From Shimia sp. (GTDB taxonomy: Bacteria > Pseudomonadota > Alphaproteobacteria > Rhodobacterales > Rhodobacteraceae), in NCBI RefSeq assembly GCF_022448905.1, contig NZ_JAKVCW010000014.1:28354-92353 (forward strand): DNA of 64,000 nucleotides, given 5' to 3'. Below the pieces are notes generated by a model that saw nothing but the letters and a program-made list of their open reading frames with translations, made no database searches and was not told the origin of the DNA. Made by a program: the position numbers and the translations under genes. This document shows, piece after piece, positions 53,152 to 60,706 of this stretch (positions within the stretch are counted from its first letter, which is position 1; every line of letters starts with the position of its first letter).

Positions 53152-53909
53152 CGGGGCGGGTTCTGATCACCGCGGGTGCGTCTGGTGTAGGGCGGGCTAT
53201 GGCGGAGGTGTTTGACCGCGAAGGCTGGCAGGTCTGGGTTGCGGATGTGGATGCGGCGGCTTTGGCAGAGGTGCCAAAACGGTGGCGCAGCACGCAGGTG
53301 AATGTGACCGACGAAGGTGCTGTTGCTGCGCTGTTTTCCGAGATTGATGAGGCCTGGGGCGGGCTGGATGCGCTTTGCGCAAATGCCGGTATTGCCGGAC
53401 CAACGGCGGCGGTGGAAGACATAAACCTGCAAGATTGGCAGGCCTGCGTGGCGGTCAATTTGGAAGGGGCGTTTCTGGCGGCCAAATATGCCGCGCCGAT
53501 GATGAAGACGGCAGGGCAGGGCGCGATTGTGGTGACGTCTTCCACGGCGGGGCAATATGGCTATCCTTATCGTGCGCCTTACGCGGCGGCGAAATGGGCC
53601 GTCATCGGCCTAACCAAAACGCTGGCCATGGAGTTGGGGGCGTTTGGCGTGCGGGCCAATGTGATTTGTCCCGGCGCGGTGGAAGGGCCGCGTATGGAAG
53701 GGGTGTTGGCGCGCGAAGCAGAAGCCAAAGGCATGACGCGGGATGCGGTGTATGAGGGCTATGCCTCTGGCACGGCGCTGGGCTCCTTTGTGGAGGGGCG
53801 GGATGTGGCCGAGATGGCGGTGTTTTTGTGCAGCGACAAGGCGCGGCTGGTGAGCGGGCAGGTGATCGCCGTGGATGGGTTTACGGTGAACCCGGACCCG
53901 AAGGTTTAG
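53148..53909 (+). CDS. SDR family oxidoreductase in the carnitine locus
   Basis: A 253-residue short-chain dehydrogenase: TAGASGVGRAMAEVF for NAD(P), NAG in CANAGIAG, catalytic Ser in SSTAGQYGYPYRAPYAAAKWA with the Tyr-x3-Lys. Coupled to the carnitine dehydrogenase fusion. A role in the pathway (for instance on D-carnitine or 3-hydroxybutyrate from the acetoacetate) is inference only. Confidence 0.88.
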   Translation: MTGRVLITAGASGVGRAMAEVFDREGWQVWVADVDAAALAEVPKRWRSTQVNVTDEGAVAALFSEIDEAWGGLDALCANAGIAGPTAAVEDINLQDWQACVAVNLEGAFLAAKYAAPMMKTAGQGAIVVTSSTAGQYGYPYRAPYAAAKWAVIGLTKTLAMELGAFGVRANVICPGAVEGPRMEGVLAREAEAKGMTRDAVYEGYASGTALGSFVEGRDVAEMAVFLCSDKARLVSGQVIAVDGFTVNPDPKV

Positions 53910-53930
53910 GCGCGGGTAGCCAGAGGGCGA

Positions 53931-53996
53931 GAGGGGGCTTTGCCCCCGTCACAGCGGCGCTGCGACTCCCCCAGGATATTTTTGGTAAGAAGAAGC
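53931..53996 (-). repeat. Dispersed intergenic repeat, copy B
   Basis: Opposite orientation to copy A. GGGGGCTTTGCCCCC hairpin, a spacer, then CTCCCCCAGGATATTTTTGG and TAAGAAGAAGC; about 31 bases match copy A exactly when reversed. It lies 21 bases after the SDR stop. Confidence 0.7.
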
Positions 53997-54036
53997 GGGG
54001 CGGGGACGCGTTTGCTGGCTGGACTACCGCATGAGT

Positions 54037-54894
54037 TTACAGGGCAGATTTGAGGGCGGCGACATGGTCCGGGATTTGGCGGGCGGTGACATCTGCTTGG
54101 CGGATCAGGTCGTCAAAGTGCTCGGTGAAGCTGGTGACACGTTCGCGGTCTCGGAAGGCGAGGTAATTGCGGCCCAGATAGAGCACGGCCAACAGGGGAC
54201 CAAAGACGGTGATGGGGCTGGAGTACAGCCGACGCGCGTCAAACAGGTAGAGGCGCAGGCGCGGATAGAGTTGGCTGCTGAGATCGGCAAAGTGGTCAAG
54301 CTGCTGCGCGCGTAGGTCTTCGGGCAGGCCCGCGTAATAGCCTTCGCCGCGGGCAAAGGCGGCCAGCTCGTGCATCGGCAGGGCGATTTCGTAGTCCGAT
54401 TGCGATTGGCGCATCCAGTTCAGCCGGTCGCGCGACGCGTTGATCGCCTGTTCCGTGGTGCGGCCCAAATGTGGGGCATATTCCCAATCCAACATGTCGT
54501 TGGTTTTTAACATGTCCGGCAGACCGGCAGGTACGTGACGGATCTTGTAGCCGACAGCTTCTTGGTGCCAAGCAAAAATCTGTTCATCCACCAGCGCACG
54601 GGGAGCCTCTGTGACCGTCAGAGCGTTTGCAAGAATATCGGCGGTGTTTTCAGGCCTGTCGGTAAGCGAGAGCAGCCAATCCGCAGAAACCCCAAGCGCA
54701 GCGGCGCATTCACCCACGACTTGTGCATTCGGCAGACGCGCGCCCTGGTCCTTCAGCAATTGGCTGATGGTGGAGCGGTCCACGCCGATGCTGCGAGCCA
54801 GGCCAGCTTGGGTGGTGTCTTTGTTGCGCATGGCGGTGGCCAGGCGCTTGCGGAACTGATCTGCGCGCAGACGTTTGTCGATAGTTTCAATCAT
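54037..54894 (-). CDS. XRE-family transcriptional regulator
   Basis: A 285-residue regulator. N-terminal helix-turn-helix (about residues 25-75): TTQAGLARSIGVDRSTISQLLKDQ. The remaining 200 residues form an unnamed ligand-binding or dimer domain rich in aromatic residues (LFDARRLYSSPITVFGPLLAVLYLGRNYLAF). A perfect short palindrome lies 3 bases before its start and covers the ribosome site, which suggests self-repression. Divergent from the DUF2061-desaturase pair, a possible target. Confidence 0.88.
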   Translation of the reverse strand: MIETIDKRLRADQFRKRLATAMRNKDTTQAGLARSIGVDRSTISQLLKDQGARLPNAQVVGECAAALGVSADWLLSLTDRPENTADILANALTVTEAPRALVDEQIFAWHQEAVGYKIRHVPAGLPDMLKTNDMLDWEYAPHLGRTTEQAINASRDRLNWMRQSQSDYEIALPMHELAAFARGEGYYAGLPEDLRAQQLDHFADLSSQLYPRLRLYLFDARRLYSSPITVFGPLLAVLYLGRNYLAFRDRERVTSFTEHFDDLIRQADVTARQIPDHVAALKSAL

Positions 54895-54897
54895 AAG

Positions 54898-54911
54898 GTG
54901 ATAAATATCAC
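54898..54911. promoter_or_regulatory. Palindromic operator at the XRE regulator start
   Basis: GTGAT-AAAT-ATCAC is a perfect inverted repeat beginning 3 bases upstream of the regulator ATG. Binding there would block translation or transcription of the regulator itself, and possibly of the divergent genes. Confidence 0.55.
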
Positions 54912-55002
54912 AGCTGTCGAGTTTTGTTAATCAGATACAGAATTCTGCAACGCCTTTTTTGCCGGTAACACATCTGTGAAGACAGACGCACGGGACGGCG
55001 CA

Positions 55003-55209
55003 ATGGACACGCAAAAACGCTCCATCGTGAAAGCGGTGATTTGGAATGTGATTGGCATCATATCGATGTCCGTGGTGGGAATTTTGGCCACCGGATCAGC
55101 GGCTCTTGGGGGAAAGATGGCGCTGATCAACACCGGATTGGGGTTCAGCATGTATGTGATTTACGAGCGGATCTGGTCCCGTGTGCGCTGGGGGCGACAG
55201 CATGGCTGA
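55003..55209 (+). CDS. DUF2061 family small membrane protein
   Basis: A 68-residue protein: MDTQKRSIVKAVIWNVIGI, a second hydrophobic segment and YERIWSRVRWGR, the pattern of DUF2061. GGGACGG precedes ATG 55003; an in-frame GTG at 54976 is possible. Overlaps the desaturase start by 8 bases, so the two are coupled. Function unknown. Confidence 0.83.
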   Translation: MDTQKRSIVKAVIWNVIGIISMSVVGILATGSAALGGKMALINTGLGFSMYVIYERIWSRVRWGRQHG

Positions 55210-56107
55210 GCAGCGCTTGCCCAAAGTGGAGTGGCCCACGCTGGTTTTGGTGGCAGGGTGTTACGGGCTTTATGCTTTGGGCACAGTTTGGGCGGCGCAG
55301 CTTTGGCTGCCTTTGGGCATGGCGCTGACGATTGTCGCGCTGGCATTGCACAGCTCGTTAAGTCATGAGGTGCTGCATGGACATCCGTTTCAAAACAAAG
55401 TGTTGAATGCAGCGCTGGTGTTTCCGGCGATTGGTTTGTTTGTGCCGTATCTGCGGTTCAAAGACACCCATCTGGATCACCATTTGGACAGCCGTTTGAC
55501 TGATCCTTATGACGATCCGGAGAGCAATTACCTTTACGCCGAGGACTGGCAGGCCTTGTCAAAATGGCGGCAGGCTGTGCTCTTGTTCAACAACACGCTG
55601 GTGGGACGGTTGTTGGTGGGGCCGCTGGTGGGGCAGGTCTGTTTTATGGTGAGCGATTGGCAGGCGATCTTGGGCGGAGATCGCCGAGTTTTGGCAGGCT
55701 GGCTGTGGCATGTGCCTGCGGTTTTGGTGGTTGTTTGGTGGATGAGGACTTTTGGTGCAGTCCCTGGCTGGGCCTATCTGATTTGTGCGTATGCGGCGCT
55801 GTCGATCCTCAAAATCCGCACCTTTCTGGAACATCAGGCACATGAGCGGGCGCGGGGGCGGACGGTGATCATTGAGGATCGTGGGCCGCTGGCGTGGATT
55901 TTCCTGAACAACAATCTACATGTGGTGCATCACATGCACCCCAAGATGCCGTGGTATCGCCTGCCGGAGCTGTTTCGCAGCAATCGGGAGCGCTACCTGT
56001 CGCGCAACGACGGCTATTATTTTGCCTCTTATGGCGAGGTGTTTCGGCGGTTTTTCTGGCGGCGCAAGGACCCGGTGGCGCATCCGCTTTGGAAACGGGA
56101 TGGCTGA
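55202..56107 (+). CDS. Fatty acid desaturase family protein
   Basis: A 301-residue membrane di-iron protein. Three histidine boxes: HEVLHGH, HLDHH and HVVHHMHP, with four or five hydrophobic segments between them. It could be a lipid or carotenoid-type desaturase or hydroxylase; the short size and the HVVHHMHP box are shared by several subfamilies, so the substrate is open. Coupled to the DUF2061 gene. Confidence 0.86.
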   Translation: MAEQRLPKVEWPTLVLVAGCYGLYALGTVWAAQLWLPLGMALTIVALALHSSLSHEVLHGHPFQNKVLNAALVFPAIGLFVPYLRFKDTHLDHHLDSRLTDPYDDPESNYLYAEDWQALSKWRQAVLLFNNTLVGRLLVGPLVGQVCFMVSDWQAILGGDRRVLAGWLWHVPAVLVVVWWMRTFGAVPGWAYLICAYAALSILKIRTFLEHQAHERARGRTVIIEDRGPLAWIFLNNNLHVVHHMHPKMPWYRLPELFRSNRERYLSRNDGYYFASYGEVFRRFFWRRKDPVAHPLWKRDG

Positions 56108-56174
56108 CAGCGGCGCGTGTAAGGGTACAATCTTTCTCGTGACTTCCATGGCTTAGCTGGGCATCAAGGCGGCC

Positions 56175-57077
56175 ATGGAACTCTGGATCATCGCCTCCGT
56201 CGCCGCCGCCGCTTTTCAAACTGTGCGCTTCATGTTGCAAAAACATCTGGCGCAGGTGTCTTTGTCCGCCGCGGGCGCGACCTTTGCGCGGTTTGTCTAT
56301 TCCGCGCCCATTGCTGCGGCAGTCCTGGCGACGCTGGTGGCCACGGGCCGTGTAACCTTGCCGGATGTCACGCCAAGTTTCTGGTTGTTTGGCGCTGTAG
56401 GCGGTGCGGCGCAGATCACGGCGACGGTCTGCACGGTGATGCTGTTTGGGCGGCGCAACTTTGCTGTCGGCATGGCCTTCATCAAAAGCGAAGTGTTTTT
56501 CACGGCGTTGATTGGCTTGGTGCTGTTCTCGGAAACCATTTCCGGCGTGGGGCTGATTGCGATCACCATTGGCGTTGGTGGGGTTTTGGTTTTGTCCGGG
56601 CCGATTGAAGCCGAGGCGACCGGCTGGCGGCGGGTTTTGACGCCTTCGGCGGCGCTGGGCTTGGTGGCGGGGGCGCTGTTTGGGGTCTCAGCCGTGTGTT
56701 ATCGCGGCGCGTCGCTTGAGGTGGTTACGGATGCGCCATTGTTGCGCGCGCTGGTAACCTTGGCGGCCGTGACGCTGATGCAGATGGTCAGCATGTGGCT
56801 TTGGCTCACGCTGCGCGAACCGGGGGAAGTGGGGCGGGTGTTGTCGGCTTGGCGCAGCGCGGGGTTCATTGGGCTGACCAGCATGGCAGGGACGTTTTGC
56901 TGGTTCACTGCCTTCACGCTACAAAATGCGGCTTATGTGAAAGCGGTGGGGCAGATCGAACTGGTGTTTGGCATCCTCGGCACAGTGTTGATCTTCAAAG
57001 AGACCATCAGCCGCCGCGAATACCTCGGCATGGCGCTTTTGGCGGTGTCGATCTTGACGCTGGTGCTTTTGGCTTAA
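56175..57077 (+). CDS. EamA/DMT family transporter
   Basis: A 300-residue protein with ten hydrophobic segments in two similar halves, as in the drug/metabolite transporter superfamily; the end ETISRREYLGMALLAVSILTLVLL is typical of the second EamA repeat. Substrate unknown. Its stop overlaps that of the Nudix gene on the other strand (TTAA). Confidence 0.85.
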   Translation: MELWIIASVAAAAFQTVRFMLQKHLAQVSLSAAGATFARFVYSAPIAAAVLATLVATGRVTLPDVTPSFWLFGAVGGAAQITATVCTVMLFGRRNFAVGMAFIKSEVFFTALIGLVLFSETISGVGLIAITIGVGGVLVLSGPIEAEATGWRRVLTPSAALGLVAGALFGVSAVCYRGASLEVVTDAPLLRALVTLAAVTLMQMVSMWLWLTLREPGEVGRVLSAWRSAGFIGLTSMAGTFCWFTAFTLQNAAYVKAVGQIELVFGILGTVLIFKETISRREYLGMALLAVSILTLVLLA

Positions 57078-57808
57078 TCGTCTCGCCCGTTCAGATCCGG
57101 CAAGCGGCCTTTGAGGCGCAAAAACAGGCTCTCTTCATCATCATTGCGGAAGAACGGCACCGCCTCGGGTGGAGTTCGGTCGGTCACGCGGGCTTCGATC
57201 TCGGCCAGCACCACCTCGGTGATGAAGGGCAAATCAAAGCTGCGGGCTTCTTTGAGCGGAATCCACTGCAGATGGGAGAGCTCTTCGCAGGCGGCGGAGA
57301 AGTCATCCAGATCGCTGGTGATTTCGTCTGCATCCAACAGGAAGAAGCGCGCGTCAAAGCGGCGCGGGCGGCCCGGAGGGGTGATGGCGCGGAAGACAAA
57401 TTGCAGGGCCTCTGCGGTGGGCACGTGGCCGGTGGCCGCGTAGGTTTCCCAATCCGCAGGGGGCGTGATCGACCAGTTGCCTTGGGTGCCAAGGATCAGG
57501 CCGGTCTCTTCCCAGAGTTCGCGAATAGCGGCGACGGCCAGCGCGTGCACGATGCTTTCGCTTGTGTCTTCGCGCCGGTCTTCCAGCAGACGCTGGCTGC
57601 AAAAGTCGGAGATCGGCGCGGCCAGCGGGATGTCGGCATCCTCAAGGTCCACCGCCCCGCCGGGGAACACCACCTTGTTGGGCATGAACGCCGCCTTGGC
57701 GCCGCGCTGGCCCATCAGGATTTGTGGATTGGTGTCACGATCTCTGAGCACAATCACCGTGGCGGCGTTGCGGATCGCGGTTTTGTCCACTGTGGTGGCG
57801 TTGGTCAT
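57074..57808 (-). CDS. Nudix hydrolase, long-loop type
   Basis: A 244-residue protein. The Nudix box is split by a long insertion: FPGGAVDLEDADIP, about 38 residues, then ALAVAAIRELWEETGLILG. This layout resembles Nudt8/Nudt19-type CoA pyrophosphatases, so a CoA or nucleotide-derivative substrate is plausible but not shown. Confidence 0.86.
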   Translation of the reverse strand: MTNATTVDKTAIRNAATVIVLRDRDTNPQILMGQRGAKAAFMPNKVVFPGGAVDLEDADIPLAAPISDFCSQRLLEDRREDTSESIVHALAVAAIRELWEETGLILGTQGNWSITPPADWETYAATGHVPTAEALQFVFRAITPPGRPRRFDARFFLLDADEITSDLDDFSAACEELSHLQWIPLKEARSFDLPFITEVVLAEIEARVTDRTPPEAVPFFRNDDEESLFLRLKGRLPDLNGRDD

Positions 57809-57843
57809 GCTGTGCTCCCCTCACAGGATGGGGTGGCCGGGCT

Positions 57844-58239
57844 CTATTTGAACCCGTGCATCCGGCGCGCCCATTGGAAAGCGACCACACACCCCTTCAA
57901 TCTCGGCAGAAGGTAGAGTGAGAGCCCGACGCAGCCAACCGAAAAAACGGTGAAAAGAATGAACGGGTCAGGCCGCCAGTGCACAAAGGCCACGTGCAAC
58001 AGCGGGGCCAGCAGGTGGCCGACCACAAGAATCGTCAGATAAGCCGGGCCGTCATCGGCGCGGTGGTGGCTCAGGTCCTCTTTGCAGACCGGGCAATGGT
58101 CGCGGACTTTCAGATAGCCCTTAAGCATCGGGCCTGTCCCACAATTTGGGCATTTACGACGCCAGCCTCGATACAAGGCTTGCTTCATTGGGCGGTCCTC
58201 TTCGGCAATGACCGCATCAGACATATTGGTTTCACTCAT
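57844..58239 (-). CDS. DUF983 family zinc-ribbon membrane protein
   Basis: A 131-residue protein. Zinc ribbon CPNCGTGPMLKGYLKVRDHCPVC at about residues 28-50, here shown as CPNC and CPVC, followed by HHRADDGPAY and two membrane helices (YLTILVVGHLLAPLLHVAF; FILFTVFSVGCVGLSLYLL). GAGGGG before ATG 58239. Function unknown. Confidence 0.87.
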   Translation of the reverse strand: MSETNMSDAVIAEEDRPMKQALYRGWRRKCPNCGTGPMLKGYLKVRDHCPVCKEDLSHHRADDGPAYLTILVVGHLLAPLLHVAFVHWRPDPFILFTVFSVGCVGLSLYLLPRLKGCVVAFQWARRMHGFK

Positions 58240-58466
58240 CACGTTTCCCCTCGGTGCTCGCGTGGCCAAGATGTGTCGGTTTGCGCAAACATGAAAGGGG
58301 GCAATCTGACTTGCGTCGCGATGTCGCAAAAGCCCCCTCAAAACAGTCTTGCCAAAAAAAGATTGAGAATGTGCGACGGAAACTCTGAGGCGCCGCGTTT
58401 TACCATCACTGAACAGGCAATGAGCCGACGCAGACAACCATGAGACAGGCCCAAAAGGAGACCACC

Positions 58467-59057
58467 ATGAAGAGCACAATGATGATCAGCGCCGTAGTGA
58501 TTGCAGCCCTGGGTGTGACCGCCGTGTCCGCTTCCGCCAAAGAAGGCGGCAAGATGCGCCACATGCGCGGGCAGATGCCAAGCTTTGAGCAACTCGACAC
58601 CAATGGCGATGGCTTTATCACCGCTGAAGATCTGCAGGCGAAGGCTGCAGAGCGTTTTGCCGGCATCGATGCCAACGGCGACGGGGTGATCACCAAAGAA
58701 GAGCTGACCGCACATGCCGAATCCCAAGGCAACGAGCGAATGGTGAAAAAGCTGGATCGCATGATCAGCCGGATGGATGCCAATGGCGACGGGCAGTTGA
58801 GCGTGGATGAGATGAAACCCAAAACAGATCGCTTGGCTAAGATGATCGAGAAGCTGGACACGGACGGCGACGGCAAGATTTCCAAAGCCGAGTTCGAAAC
58901 CGCGCAGGCAGAGCGCAAGACCAAGCGCTCTGAGCGTAAGGCGGAGATGTTCAAGAAGCTCGACACCAATGGCGACGGCACGATTTCTCAGGAAGAATGG
59001 GATGCTGCCAAAGAAGCGCGTGGCTTTAAAAAGCGTGGCGATACGCAGGACAACTGA
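58467..59057 (+). CDS. Secreted protein with five EF-hands
   Basis: A 196-residue protein with a signal peptide (cut probably after SASA, residue 24) and five canonical calcium loops: DTNGDGFITAED, DANGDGVITKEE, DANGDGQLSVDE, DTDGDGKISKAE and DTNGDGTISQEE. Probably a periplasmic calcium binder. AAAAGGAG site. Next come an ECF sigma factor gene, a single-helix protein and a CpxP-like sensor; a UUCG hairpin separates it from them. Confidence 0.9.
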   Translation: MKSTMMISAVVIAALGVTAVSASAKEGGKMRHMRGQMPSFEQLDTNGDGFITAEDLQAKAAERFAGIDANGDGVITKEELTAHAESQGNERMVKKLDRMISRMDANGDGQLSVDEMKPKTDRLAKMIEKLDTDGDGKISKAEFETAQAERKTKRSERKAEMFKKLDTNGDGTISQEEWDAAKEARGFKKRGDTQDN

Positions 59058-59071
59058 TCCCGCTCACGGGA

Positions 59072-59091
59072 GGGCGGCCTTCGGGCCGCCC
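59072..59091 (+). terminator. Hairpin with UUCG loop after the EF-hand gene
   Basis: GGGCGGCC-TTCG-GGCCGCCC is a perfect 8-bp stem, 15 bases past the stop, without a T run. Likely an mRNA-stabilising or partly terminating element before the sigma factor gene. Confidence 0.6.
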
Positions 59092-59140
59092 AACTGAGAC
59101 TGATTGCACAACCGCCCATGAGAGGCTAGCCATCGAGACT

Positions 59141-59725
59141 ATGACGATGCCTTACGATCAACAGGAGGACACGCCGGACGACGCCTTGTTGGTGCTATAT
59201 GCCAACGGTGACGGTTCGGCGGCGCGGGTTTTGACGCTGCGGTTGACGCCGCGCGCCTTTGCGCATGCCTTCCGCATGTTGGGGGATCGGGCAGAGGCCG
59301 AAGATGTGGCACAAGAGGCAATGATCCGGCTGTTCAAGCAGGCGCCTGACTGGCGGCAGGGTGAGGCCAAGGTGACAACCTGGCTGTATCGCGTGACCGC
59401 CAATCTGTGCACCGACCGGTTGCGTAAGACAAAAGGGGTGGCGCTAGATGCCATTCCAGAACCGGAAGACGGGGCCAAATCGGCGGCCCAAGAAATGCAG
59501 GACCGTGCCCGTGCGGATGCTTTGCAAAACGCGTTGGCAACATTGCCGGACCGGCAACGGCAGGCAGTGGTGCTGCGGCACATAGAGGGTCAAAGCAATC
59601 CCGAGATTGCGGAGATCATGGAGATCAGCGTCGAGGCGGTGGAAAGCCTCACGGCGCGGGGTAAACGGGCGTTGGCACAGGCTTTGGCTAGCCAGCGCGA
59701 GGCACTGGGGTATACCGATGGCTGA
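59141..59725 (+). CDS. ECF-type RNA polymerase sigma factor
   Basis: A 194-residue sigma factor: region 2 (LGDRAEAEDVAQEAMIRLFKQ; TTWLYRVTANLCTDRLRK) and region 4 (LPDRQRQAVVLRHIEGQSNPEIAEIMEISVEAVESLTARGKRAL), quoted here in parts. The ATG at 59141 is uncertain; a second ATG lies 2 codons later. The next gene overlaps by 8 bases and is a good candidate for its anti-sigma factor. The promoters it serves are unknown. Confidence 0.9.
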   Translation: MTMPYDQQEDTPDDALLVLYANGDGSAARVLTLRLTPRAFAHAFRMLGDRAEAEDVAQEAMIRLFKQAPDWRQGEAKVTTWLYRVTANLCTDRLRKTKGVALDAIPEPEDGAKSAAQEMQDRARADALQNALATLPDRQRQAVVLRHIEGQSNPEIAEIMEISVEAVESLTARGKRALAQALASQREALGYTDG

Positions 59726-60092
59726 GAAGTTTGACGACGATATGCTGGACGATCTGTTTGCAGCGGCCCGAAATGACAGCCGCGCCACCCCGTCGCCTGA
59801 CCTTCCGGCACGGGTGCTGAGTGAGGCCGAGGGGCTCCAGGTTGCGGAACCTGTCCCGTCTGCACCACCGTTGCGACCAAGCCTTTGGGCAGCGTTGGTG
59901 GCGGCCGTCGGCGGCTGGCCCGCGCTCAGTGGCGTGGCTATGGCTGGGGTGGCCGGTGTCTGGATCGGCGTCGCGTCTGGCACTACTTTTATGCAGAATA
60001 CCCTGGGCCTTGATATTTATGGAGAGACCGCTCAAAGCTATCTCTCTGATCTGGATGATACCTATGCCTTTGATTTTACAGCGGAGGAGTGA
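59718..60092 (+). CDS. Putative anti-sigma factor (single membrane helix)
   Basis: A 124-residue protein: acidic cytosolic N-terminus (MAEKFDDDMLDDLFAAARN), a proline-rich middle, one hydrophobic segment (LSGVAMAGVAGVWIGVASG, about residues 77-95) and a short periplasmic tail. No zinc HxxxCxxC motif is seen. The overlap with the sigma gene and the layout suggest an anti-sigma factor; the family is not recognised. Confidence 0.7.
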   Translation: MAEKFDDDMLDDLFAAARNDSRATPSPDLPARVLSEAEGLQVAEPVPSAPPLRPSLWAALVAAVGGWPALSGVAMAGVAGVWIGVASGTTFMQNTLGLDIYGETAQSYLSDLDDTYAFDFTAEE

Positions 60093-60094
60093 GC

Positions 60095-60628
60095 ATGACT
60101 GAGCCAAAAAGCGAATTGCCCACCCCTAAACCCCGCCGCTTGACCCGTGCGCTCCTTATCGGATCGCTGGCCTTGAACCTGTTGATCATCGGCGTTGTTG
60201 GCGGCGCGGCGATCAGCATCCGCGGACATGGATCAAAACCCCCGGTGTCAGACCGATACGGCTCGCCCCACATCAAGGCGCTGACCTTTGATGACAAGCG
60301 CGAAGTCGGCCGCGCCATCCGGGACGCCTACCGTAAAGGTGACGTGGATCATCGGGCAGACCATCAACATTACAAAGAGGCGCTCGCGGTTTTACGCACC
60401 AGCCCGTTTGACGAGGCGGCGCTGCGCGACTTGGTCACGACGTTGGATCAGGCAAGCGAAAATCGTCGAAAAGTGGCTCGTGAGGTGCTTCTGCAGAAAA
60501 TCCTGTCGATGAGTGATGCGGAGCGTGCGGCCTATGCCGACAGGCTTCAAGAAGTGCTGGAGAAAGGGCACAAAAATAAGAAACATCCGTCTAAGGATGG
60601 CAAGCCACGCTCCTCCAAACAGCCCTGA
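60095..60628 (+). CDS. CpxP/CnrR-like periplasmic heavy-metal sensor family protein
   Basis: A 177-residue protein with an N-terminal membrane anchor (LTRALLIGSLALNLLIIGVVGG, about 14-35) and a helical periplasmic part rich in His, Arg and Glu (DVDHRADHQHYKEALAVL; LRDLVTTLDQASENRRKVARE), as in the Spy/CpxP/CnrX metal-resistance fold. A basic tail follows. GGAGGAG precedes ATG 60095; a GTG at 60089 is an alternative. It probably feeds a signal into the sigma/anti-sigma pair. Confidence 0.8.
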   Translation: MTEPKSELPTPKPRRLTRALLIGSLALNLLIIGVVGGAAISIRGHGSKPPVSDRYGSPHIKALTFDDKREVGRAIRDAYRKGDVDHRADHQHYKEALAVLRTSPFDEAALRDLVTTLDQASENRRKVAREVLLQKILSMSDAERAAYADRLQEVLEKGHKNKKHPSKDGKPRSSKQP

Positions 60629-60635
60629 TCTTCAT

Positions 60636-60700
60636 CTGTCGATAAATATCCCGGGGGAGCCCCATCACAGGATGGGGCGGGGGCAGCGCCCCCAACGGCG
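60636..60700 (+). repeat. Dispersed intergenic repeat, diverged copy C
   Basis: GATAAATATCCCGGGGGAGC followed by a GGGGGCAGCGCCCCC hairpin. Same order of parts as copies A and B but with substitutions. It lies between the sensor and diguanylate cyclase stops. Confidence 0.55.
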
Positions 60701-60706
60701 CTTGAT

